Of a DNA stretch of 64,000 nucleotides, positions 48,028-55,663 are shown piece by piece; position 1 is the stretch's first letter; each line of letters begins with the position of its first letter. The DNA is taken from assembly GCA_963815655.1 (NCBI GenBank), contig CAWFHK010000001.1, positions 1,612,001 to 1,676,000 on the forward strand. Reading direction: 5' to 3'. The position numbers and the translations under genes are program-made. Source of the stretch: JAWOLE01 sp963815655. GTDB lineage: Bacteria > Acidobacteriota > Thermoanaerobaculia > UBA5066 > Gp7-AA6. Under the pieces are notes generated by a model. That model saw only the letters and a list, made by a program, of their open reading frames with translations. It was not told the DNA's origin and did not search any database.

Positions 48028-49076
48028 TAGATCCGAAGCTCGTTGCCGCACTGGACGCCGAACTGGGCCGACGGCATCGTGCCTCCCCCCTGGATCGTGC
48101 ACTTCTCGATCCAGGCGCCGCAGTCCATCGTGACGAGCGGCCCCCCGTCGGGATGGCGATCCACGAGGAGCCGGGCGTGGTGCGTGTGACCGATGACGGC
48201 GAGCCGGCAACCGCGCCCCTCCGGCGTGCGGGCTCGCGCGCGCACATCGCCTCCGAAAGTGATGACTCCGGCGGTCTGGTGGAAGTCGTCCCGCCCGTGC
48301 GCGGACGTGACCGGGTCCTCGAACCCGTCGATCGGCAGGAACATGTTCTTGCACGCTTCGACGTCGGCTCTCCCCGCGACCGGCACCGCGCCCGTGGGGC
48401 CCGGGACCACGATCGGGAAGGTGCGCGAGGGATCGCTCTTCCTGGCGCGGAGCAGCATCGCGATCTTCCCCTCGTATCCGTCGGGGAACGGGCCCACCTT
48501 GTACAGCCCGGCGTGGACGTGCTCGGCGTTGATCACGAGGGCCGCCTTCCACTTCGTCGGGAGGCGCTCGAGCTGGTCCCAGATGTGGCCGTGGGTCAAG
48601 AACATCCTGCCGCCGGCGGCCGGCGCGATCTCCAGCCTCTCGTCCTCCGGCGGCGTCGTGACGTCCGCCAGCGGGCTGTCGTGGTTGCCCCGCACGATCG
48701 TCGTGCCGAGGTCCTGGAGGCCCCGGTGCATCGGCCGGATCGTCGGGTCGCCCGTGATCGCCGCCAGCACTTCGTCGGCGTTCATGCCGTCCGGCGGGTC
48801 CTGCCGCCAGAAATCGAGCCGGTCGCCGCTCTGGAAGACATGGACTCCGGGGGTCCGCTCGAGGACTTCGAGCAGCGCCGGAAAGAGGTCGAGGCCGTTG
48901 AAGTGATAGTCCGGGAAGTGGCCCATCCGTTCCGTGCTGATCCAGTGGAGGTCGGGGATGAAGACCCGGAGTGCCGGATCGTTCTCGAAGCCGAGCCCCG
49001 GATCGGAGAAACGGTTGACGAGGAAAACGCGGAAGCGCGCCAGCAGGGTCTCCAGGAAGTCGTTCTGGTCCGCCAT
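48009..49076 (-). CDS. Calcineurin-like metallophosphoesterase
   Basis: A 355-residue phosphoesterase with all five metallophos motifs: FIPDLHWIS (DxH), VFQSGDRLDFWRQ (GDxxD), IVRGNHDSPLAD (GNHD), FLTHGHIWDQ (GH) and VIGHTHHARLLVD (GHTH). No signal peptide or membrane segment. Substrate unknown; resemblance to UDP-2,3-diacylglucosamine hydrolase-like enzymes is only general. The ATG at 49076 is 238 bp from the divergent Tat oxidase, and a family A repeat fragment lies between them. Confidence 0.85.
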   Translation of the reverse strand: MADQNDFLETLLARFRVFLVNRFSDPGLGFENDPALRVFIPDLHWISTERMGHFPDYHFNGLDLFPALLEVLERTPGVHVFQSGDRLDFWRQDPPDGMNADEVLAAITGDPTIRPMHRGLQDLGTTIVRGNHDSPLADVTTPPEDERLEIAPAAGGRMFLTHGHIWDQLERLPTKWKAALVINAEHVHAGLYKVGPFPDGYEGKIAMLLRARKSDPSRTFPIVVPGPTGAVPVAGRADVEACKNMFLPIDGFEDPVTSAHGRDDFHQTAGVITFGGDVRARARTPEGRGCRLAVIGHTHHARLLVDRHPDGGPLVTMDCGAWIEKCTIQGGGTMPSAQFGVQCGNELRIYQLGPR

Positions 49077-49140
49077 GCGCGCCCTCCTGCCGGCCGCGTC
49101 GCCGCGGTCTTGTCCGAGCGTATCAAACAGCCCCAGCGTT

Positions 49141-49220
49141 GGTTCTCCCCATCACGGCAGGCCGGCGCGTGCCGACGCAGGGGAACGACGCCGGCTTCGG
49201 GGCGGGTCTTTCGCCGTAAT
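49141..49220. repeat. Mosaic repeat family A, 3' fragment
   Basis: Carries only the 3' module of family A: GGTTCTCCCCATCACGGCAG, then GCGCGTGCCGACGCAGGGGA and GGGTCTTTCGCCGTAAT. Unlike the other copies it lies in a divergent promoter spacer. Confidence 0.75.
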
Positions 49221-49313
49221 CGCGGAGCGGACAATTCCGCACAGCGCGGGGCAGTTGACCGGGCCGGCGCTCGGGGATACGGTGTCGGAAGGTCTGAAGG
49301 GCGAATTCAGAAA

Positions 49314-50900
49314 ATGAGCAGGCGGGAGAAACCGACGCGGCGGCGTTTCCTTTCGACGCTCCTGGGCGCGCCCGCGGCGTTGTCCGCCCTCCAGGCGTGC
49401 ACGAGCGCGCCGTTGGCGCCGGGAGTTCCGGCCGCGCCCGAGACGCCGGGCCCGGCGTTTCCGGATTGCTCGAGGCGCAAGTCCTGGTCGAACTACGTCG
49501 GGACGCAGACCGCCGAGCCGCTCGCGCTCTGCGCGCCCGCGAGCCCAGGCGCCGTGCAATCCCTGGTGTCGGAAACGGGATCGCGCCGCCTGACCATGAA
49601 GGCGGTCGGCTCCGGACACGCCTGGTCCGACGTCGCGTTGACCGACGGCGTCATGGTGCTGCCGGACAACCTGCGAGCCGTCCTCCCGCTGGAGAGGGAC
49701 ACCCTCAAGGTCTCGGCGCCGAAACTCCTCTTTCGCGTCGAGAGCGGCATCACCATCCGGCAGCTGAACGAGGCGCTCGACGCCGCCGGACTGGCCCTCT
49801 TCAACATGGGCGGTTACGACGGCCAGACGATCGCCGGCGCCACCTCGACGGCGACGCACGGCTCCGGCATTGAGTTTCCGCCGCTGTCCGACGCCATCGA
49901 GTCGCTCGAGATCGTCCCGGCGGACGGCCGCGTCCACCGGATCGAGCCGGGCAACGGGATCACGGACCCCGCCGCGTTTGCCCGGCGGCACCCCGGCGTG
50001 CGGCTTCTCCAGGACGACGCGACTTTTTATTCGGTGATCGTGGGGCTCGGGTGCATGGGCGTCATCACCTCGGTCATCCTGCGCGTGACCGAGAAGTACT
50101 GGCTCACCGAGCGGCGATGGACGGTCCCGTGGCCGGAAGTCCGCGCCCTGCTGGCCAGGGGCGAGGTGCTGCGCGAGCACCGGCACTACGAGGTGCTCGT
50201 GAACCCCCATCCCCTCGACGGAGTGAACCTCGCCCTCATCACGACCCGCGACCCGGCCGTCCCGCCGGTCGTGGAGTCGCCGTTTCTGGAGCGCAACTTC
50301 CTCGTCGCGCTCGGCTCGATCCTCCCGCCGGCACTCCTGGAGCCCGAGCCGGACAAGGCGCCTCAGCAACTGAACCTCGCGCTGAAGCTCCTCGCCCGCG
50401 AGCCGTACACGCGGGTCAGCTACGAGGTCCTGAACATCGGCGCGCCGAACAACATCCAGGCCGTCTCCGCCGAGCTCGCTTTCCCGATGGAGGGAAACCG
50501 CTACCTCGAAGCGGTCGACCGGCTCCTCGAGCTCGCCGAGATCCAGAGGGCCATCGCCGGACGCTGCCACAGCTCCCCCGTCTCGCTGCGGTTCGTGAAG
50601 GCCTCGAAGGCCTACCTCGCTCCGCAGAGCGGGCGCGACACGTGCATGATGGAGATCATCTTCGGCAAGGGAACCGTCGGCGCCAACGAGCTGATCTATC
50701 TCTACGAGAACGAGCTCGGGAAGTATGGCGCGCGGCCCCACTGGGGACAGCTGAACTTCGTGACGGGAGGACACCCGGTCTTGAGAAGGATGTATCCGCG
50801 ATACGACAGCTGGCTCGCGACATACAGGAAGCTCAATTCAAACCATCTCTTCGACAGCGCGTTCGCCAAGCGCGTCGGAATCGCCGACTCCACATCATGA
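49314..50900 (+). CDS. Tat-exported FAD-linked oxidase (lactone-oxidase type)
   Basis: A 528-residue VAO-fold flavoenzyme. The N-terminus has a twin-arginine signal (PTRRRFLSTLLGAPAALSAL) ending in QAC, a lipobox-like site. The PCMH FAD-binding domain follows: LTMKAVGSGHAWSDVALTDG, GYDGQTIAGATSTATHGSGI and YSVIVGLGCMGVITSVILRV. The C-terminal substrate domain (YEVLNIGAPNNIQAVSAELA; KYGARPHWGQLNF) resembles sugar-1,4-lactone oxidases. It probably oxidises an aldonolactone, alditol or other alcohol in the periplasm. A GMC oxidoreductase follows 40 bp later. Confidence 0.85.
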   Translation: MSRREKPTRRRFLSTLLGAPAALSALQACTSAPLAPGVPAAPETPGPAFPDCSRRKSWSNYVGTQTAEPLALCAPASPGAVQSLVSETGSRRLTMKAVGSGHAWSDVALTDGVMVLPDNLRAVLPLERDTLKVSAPKLLFRVESGITIRQLNEALDAAGLALFNMGGYDGQTIAGATSTATHGSGIEFPPLSDAIESLEIVPADGRVHRIEPGNGITDPAAFARRHPGVRLLQDDATFYSVIVGLGCMGVITSVILRVTEKYWLTERRWTVPWPEVRALLARGEVLREHRHYEVLVNPHPLDGVNLALITTRDPAVPPVVESPFLERNFLVALGSILPPALLEPEPDKAPQQLNLALKLLAREPYTRVSYEVLNIGAPNNIQAVSAELAFPMEGNRYLEAVDRLLELAEIQRAIAGRCHSSPVSLRFVKASKAYLAPQSGRDTCMMEIIFGKGTVGANELIYLYENELGKYGARPHWGQLNFVTGGHPVLRRMYPRYDSWLATYRKLNSNHLFDSAFAKRVGIADSTS

Positions 50901-50940
50901 ACGCGAATCCCGATTCCTCTCGGTCCCGCGGGGGCCGCTG

Positions 50941-52869
50941 ATGTCTCTCCGCCAGGACGTCCTTCGAGCGTTCGTGGAGCTCCAGTTGAGGGCGATCGAT
51001 CCGGAACCGGCCGCGCTGCTGGACGACCCGGCGGCCGTCGCGACGGACGTCGTGACGTACTTGAACGGCGTTCCGCATCTGGTCGCCGAAGGCTTCGGAC
51101 TCGCGCTCGATCAGATCGATCTGAAGGCCCGCACGGCCCTCGGGCACCCCTTCCCGCAACTGGGTCTCGCGGACCGGCGCTCCGCCCTGGACGGCGTCGC
51201 CCGGGACCAGCTCGGGCAGACCCTCCTCACGATGCTGGCCCGCGCGACATGGCTCGTCATCTACTCGCGGGAGCCGGCGCGCGACCGCGTGGGGTTCTCC
51301 CGCTCCCTGGACCTGCCGCCCCCCGCCGACGTTCCTTCGCCGGACGCCGCGAGCCTCCGGCATGTCTACGACGCCTGCGTCGTCGGCTCCGGGGCCGGAG
51401 GGGCCGTCGTGGCGGCGCGGCTGGCCGCCGCCGGGCGGGACGTCCTCCTGATCGACGAGGGGGCCTGGGTCAATCCGAAGTCCTACAGCGCCCGCGACGA
51501 TCGGGCGTTGAACCAGCTCTACCGCGACTCGGGGATCCAGCCCGCGCTGCCGGCGCTGGACTACATCCCGCGCCGCCACGGCTTCGGGTTCATGACGGTG
51601 CTCCAGGCCCGCGTCTTCGGCGGCGGGCCCGTCGTGAACAACGCGATCCATCTTCCGATCGCGCGCGAGCGCTGGTCCCGGTGGCGGAGCGACTTTGCCT
51701 TCCCGGTCGAATGGGCGGACCTGGAGGCAGCCCTCGCGCGGGTCGGGAGCGACCTCGGCGTGAGCGCGTCGGAGATGAAGCGCGCGCAGGGCAAGAGGAG
51801 CACCGCCTTCGAGACCGGCGCCGGCCGGCTCCATCTGCCGGTCCGGGATCTCCCGCTGTCCGTGCTCGACTGCGCGTGCTGCGGAGGCTGCAACGTCGGG
51901 TGCCAGTTCGGCCGGAAGACCGCCGGGCCTCACGGTCCCCGGCCGGCCGGCAAGCCGTCGAGCTACCTCGAGCGGGCCCTCGCGGCCAACTGCGGCATCC
52001 GGCCGGGCCTGCGGGCGGTCAACCTCGAAGCCGACCTCTTCTCGCGGCGCGCGGTCGCGTTGAAGTGCCTGGACCTCGCCGACGGCAAGCGGGAGGTCCG
52101 CGTCAGGGCGCGGCGGTTCGTGATCGCCGCGGGGCCGATCGCGAGCAGCCGGATCCTGCGCGACAGCCTCTTCCAGGTGCTGAGCCCCGTCGGGCGCCAC
52201 ATGGCGGCCAACGTCGTCTCCCCCGTGTTCGCCGAGCTGCCCGAGGACATCGAGCCCGCTCGCGACAACCCGGGCATACAGATGTGCGTCTTCGTGGACC
52301 AGGGAGGCCGCCTGCTCGAGTCGTGGTTCCACTATCCGGGCTCCCTCGCGGCCGCGCTCCCGCAGTGGATGGAGGAGCACGCCGGCGTGATGAAGGCCTA
52401 CAGGCGGCTCGCCGTCTGCGCCGCCGTCGTCCCGACGGCCAACGGCGGAGAGCTCGGACCGACGAACAACCTCGTCCTCTCCCTTTCGGACGAAGAGATC
52501 GCGCAGATGAAGGAAGGGATGGTGCAGATCGCCGAGGCGTTCTTCGCGGCGGGCGCGTCTCGCGTGTTGCCCGGGACCTCTTTCCCTCTCCAGATCAACG
52601 CCGCCACGAAGGACGCGGACGAGGCGAAGTTCCGGGGCGCCGTCGTCGGGCAGGCCGACCTGACCCTGAGCACGGCGCACGTGCAGGGGGGCAACGCGAT
52701 CGGCACGGACGCCCTGCATTCCGTCGTCGCCCCCGGCTTCCACCTCCACGACTTCGACAACGTCTTCGTGGCCGACACGAGCCTCTTCCCCGCCGGCTGC
52801 GCGGTCAACCCGCAGATGACGACGATGGCCCTCGCCCACCTCGCCGCCGATCGCATCCTGTCCGCTTGA
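50941..52869 (+). CDS. GMC-family oxidoreductase
   Basis: A 642-residue FAD enzyme. A helical N-terminal region (1-135) precedes the FAD motif YDACVVGSGAGGAVVAARLA (about residue 142). A cysteine cluster, CACCGGCNVGCQFG, follows mid-sequence as in bacterial GMC enzymes. The C-terminal part has STAHVQGGNAIGTDALHSVV and FVADTSLFPAGCAVNPQMTT, the FAD-closing segment with the usual catalytic His/Asn environment. No signal peptide is evident. It follows the Tat-exported flavin oxidase by 40 bp, so they may act on one pathway. Substrate unknown. Confidence 0.88.
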   Translation: MSLRQDVLRAFVELQLRAIDPEPAALLDDPAAVATDVVTYLNGVPHLVAEGFGLALDQIDLKARTALGHPFPQLGLADRRSALDGVARDQLGQTLLTMLARATWLVIYSREPARDRVGFSRSLDLPPPADVPSPDAASLRHVYDACVVGSGAGGAVVAARLAAAGRDVLLIDEGAWVNPKSYSARDDRALNQLYRDSGIQPALPALDYIPRRHGFGFMTVLQARVFGGGPVVNNAIHLPIARERWSRWRSDFAFPVEWADLEAALARVGSDLGVSASEMKRAQGKRSTAFETGAGRLHLPVRDLPLSVLDCACCGGCNVGCQFGRKTAGPHGPRPAGKPSSYLERALAANCGIRPGLRAVNLEADLFSRRAVALKCLDLADGKREVRVRARRFVIAAGPIASSRILRDSLFQVLSPVGRHMAANVVSPVFAELPEDIEPARDNPGIQMCVFVDQGGRLLESWFHYPGSLAAALPQWMEEHAGVMKAYRRLAVCAAVVPTANGGELGPTNNLVLSLSDEEIAQMKEGMVQIAEAFFAAGASRVLPGTSFPLQINAATKDADEAKFRGAVVGQADLTLSTAHVQGGNAIGTDALHSVVAPGFHLHDFDNVFVADTSLFPAGCAVNPQMTTMALAHLAADRILSA

Positions 52870-52893
52870 GAGAGCGACGCGCTCGTAGTAATT

Positions 52894-53367
52894 CCTCAAC
52901 ACGCTGTTCCCATCAAGACGCTCCTTCTCGGTGCGGCCAGGGCGGCCTGAGCGCACCCGAAACTTCGGCTGACACACCGCACCGGCGTCGGGCCGCCTCC
53001 CTCCGGCGGCACGCTCCGGCAGGCCGCGACGGGAGAACCGGCCGTCGCTCTATCGCGAAGGCGCAGTGGCAGCGCGGCTGCAGGATGTCCTTATGGTGCG
53101 CCTTCGCTCACGGCCATCTCCGGAAGGCGTCCCGCCGCCGGGGCTGAAGCCCGGCTGGATTGGCACGGCGCAGCCTGGAGACGCCAGCGTTGTCCGGCAG
53201 CGGCCCTGTCCGAGGGCACACATCACGGACTCGGGTCAACGATGCGTCCTCTGTGCCCTCGGACCGGAGCGGCGGCGAGGGCTTTCCTCCGTGCGGCCAG
53301 GCCGCCGCGTGCCGCAGAGGGCAACGACGGCGTCTCCAGGCGGATTCTCAGTGACCAATCAGCGACC
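52894..53367. repeat. Mosaic dispersed repeat, family B copy 2 (full form)
   Basis: Starts CTCAACACGCTGTTCCCATC. It includes a middle module shared with family A copy 2 (GGGAGAACCGGCCGTCGC...CTTCGCTCACGGCC), then the family B 3' module with GTCCGAGGGCACACATCACG, CTGTGCCCTCGGACCGGAGC and CGTGCCGCAGAGGGCAACGA. The motifs GTCCGAGGGCACA and TGTGCCCTCGGAC form an inverted repeat. It fills the 535-bp convergent spacer. Confidence 0.82.
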
Positions 53368-53404
53368 AGAAACCCGAACTGAGAACGTCTTGAGAACTGA
53401 CAGG

Positions 53405-55486
53405 CTACCGCAACATCATCCAGAGATAAGCGTACTGGAGCGCGGTGACCTGAGCCGTCTCCTTGTTGACCGCGCCGCTGCCGTGTCCCCCCTCGGTGTT
53501 CTCGAAGTAGTAGACGGGATGTCCCTGGGCCTCCATCTTCGCCACCATCTTGCGCGCGTGGGCGGGGTGCACGCGGTCGTCGCGCGTGTTCGTCCAGAAG
53601 AATGGCGTCGGGTACTTCGCGTCCGGCTTGAGCAGTTGGTACGGCGACCACGTCTGGATGTAGGCCCAGTCCTCCGGCTTGTCCGGGTCGCCGTACTCGG
53701 CCATCCAGCTCGCGCCGGCCAGGAGGTGGCTGAAGCGGCGCATGTCCGCCAGCGGCACCTGAGCGACCACCGCGTGAAAGAGCTCCGGGTAGAGCGTGAA
53801 GCTCCCGCTGACGAGGAGGCCCCCCTGGGAGCCGCCCATGATCCCGAGGCGGCGCGACGAGGTGATCTTCCGCGCGATCAGGTCCCGGGCGACGGCGGAG
53901 AAGTCCTCGAAGTTGTGGATGTGCTGCGCCTTCACGGCCCCCTTGTGCCAGGCGGGGCCGAATTCCCCGCCGCCGCGGATGTTCGCGAGGACATACACGC
54001 CCCCCCGCGCCAGCCACGCGGTCCCGACGACGCCGCTGTACCGCGGCACCTCGGGCACCTCGAACCCGCCGTAGCCGGTCAGGAGCGTCGGCGCGTCCGA
54101 GCCCGCCTTCCACCCCTTCGGCTCGACGACGAAGTACGGGATCTTCGTGCCGTCCTTCGACGTCGCCTCGAGCTGCTCGGTCCTGATCCCCGCCGCGTCG
54201 AAGAACGCCGGCATCGTCTTGACCTTCACCGGCGCCCCGCCGTTGTCCGAGAGCCAGAGCGACGCGGGGGTCGTGAAGTCCTGGTACGTGAAGAAGAAGG
54301 CCTCCGTCGAGTCGCTCGTGGCCGAGAGCGTCGCGGTGCCGAGCCCCGGCGTCGGAACCTCGGAGCGCTTCCACGCGCCCCCTTCGAGGGAGAGCGCCGT
54401 GATGCGGCTGTGCACATTGTCGAGGGTCTGGAGGAGGACCCGGTCCTTCGTGCGATCCACGCCGGCGAGGGAGACACGCTCGCTCGGCTCGAAGAGCACG
54501 TCGTAGCGGCGCACGCTCCGCAGGAGGTCGTCCACGCTTGCCGCGAGCAGAGAGCCCTCGCGGTACGTCTTGCCGCCGGCCGGCCAGTCGCTGCGCAGGG
54601 AGAACAGGACCCGGTCGCGGAAGAAGGCCCGCACGCGCGAGTCCTCGGGCAGGTCGAGCTTGACGAGGCGGTCGCCCAGGAGAAGGAAGGACTCCTGTCG
54701 GAAGAACGCCGGGACCCGCGTGACGAGGTCGTACCGCCCGTCGCTCAGGATCTCGCTGCTGCCGCCCGCGCCGACGTCCTCGGCCCCGGTCTCGAAGACC
54801 GTCCGGGCCGAGGAGAGCGGGGCGCCTCGCTTCCAGAGCTTGACGATCCGCGGATAGCCGGAGGACGTCAGCGTCCCCGGGCCGAAGTCCGTCCCGACCC
54901 AGAGCGTGTCCTCGTCGCGCCAGGAGACGCTCGACTTCGCTTCCGGCAGCGAGAACCCGGCGGCCACGAACTCCTTCTTCCCGGTGTCGAACTCCCGCTG
55001 GACGGCGGCGTCGGAGCCCCCGGCGGAAAGGCTGATCATGCAGCGGGCGTGCGCGGGGGGGAGGCACGTCGCGCCGTGGAAGACCCAGGGCTTCCCCTCG
55101 GCCTTCGCGAGCGCGTCCACGTCGAGGACCGTCTCCCAGCGGGGGGCGGGCGTCCGGTAGGAGTCCAGCGTCGTGCGCCGCCAGATGCCCCGCTCGTGGG
55201 CGTCGTCTTTCCAGAAGTTGTACACGGTCTCGCCGAGCAGCTCGGGCGACGGGATCTTCTCCTTCGAGTCCAGGATCTCCAGCGTGCGCGCGAAAATCGG
55301 CTTGTATTCCGGGCGCGCCTCGAGCAGCGCGGTCGTCTTCGCGTTGTGCTGCCTCGCCCACGCCAGGGCCTTCTCGCCCTGCACGTCCTCCAGCCACTGG
55401 AACGGATCGTCGCCGGTCTGGGCGGCCGCCGAAAACGCCGCCGCGGCGAGCGCCGCCGCCGCCACTGTCCTCGCAAACGTCCTCAT
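53405..55486 (-). CDS. Secreted prolyl oligopeptidase (S9A)
   Basis: A 693-residue serine peptidase with a signal peptide (MRTFARTVAAAALAAAAFSAAAQ). The N-terminal beta-propeller starts DDPFQWLEDVQGEKALAWA. The catalytic domain opens with YFVVEPKGWKAGSDAPTLLT, and supplies Ser in MGGSQGGLLVSG, Asp in TNTRDDRVHPAHARKM and His in TEGGHGSGAVNKE. It cleaves short peptides after proline. I chose the ATG at 55486 because AAGGAGGAG lies just upstream. It converges on the GMC gene across a repeat. Confidence 0.93.
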   Translation of the reverse strand: MRTFARTVAAAALAAAAFSAAAQTGDDPFQWLEDVQGEKALAWARQHNAKTTALLEARPEYKPIFARTLEILDSKEKIPSPELLGETVYNFWKDDAHERGIWRRTTLDSYRTPAPRWETVLDVDALAKAEGKPWVFHGATCLPPAHARCMISLSAGGSDAAVQREFDTGKKEFVAAGFSLPEAKSSVSWRDEDTLWVGTDFGPGTLTSSGYPRIVKLWKRGAPLSSARTVFETGAEDVGAGGSSEILSDGRYDLVTRVPAFFRQESFLLLGDRLVKLDLPEDSRVRAFFRDRVLFSLRSDWPAGGKTYREGSLLAASVDDLLRSVRRYDVLFEPSERVSLAGVDRTKDRVLLQTLDNVHSRITALSLEGGAWKRSEVPTPGLGTATLSATSDSTEAFFFTYQDFTTPASLWLSDNGGAPVKVKTMPAFFDAAGIRTEQLEATSKDGTKIPYFVVEPKGWKAGSDAPTLLTGYGGFEVPEVPRYSGVVGTAWLARGGVYVLANIRGGGEFGPAWHKGAVKAQHIHNFEDFSAVARDLIARKITSSRRLGIMGGSQGGLLVSGSFTLYPELFHAVVAQVPLADMRRFSHLLAGASWMAEYGDPDKPEDWAYIQTWSPYQLLKPDAKYPTPFFWTNTRDDRVHPAHARKMVAKMEAQGHPVYYFENTEGGHGSGAVNKETAQVTALQYAYLWMMLR

Positions 55487-55663
55487 CGCTCCTCCTTGCC
55501 CGCCGAAAAAAGCATCATAGGCGATCCTCGAAAGCGCCCCGGCTCGCATCCCGGGACTCCCGCCGGCCAGGCGCGGCGCTTCGCGCACGCTCAAACAGAC
55601 GACGCGCACCCCGAATTCAAATGGACGAGCTTCCAGCGCGCCGGCCGCGCCTTCCGCTCTCAA

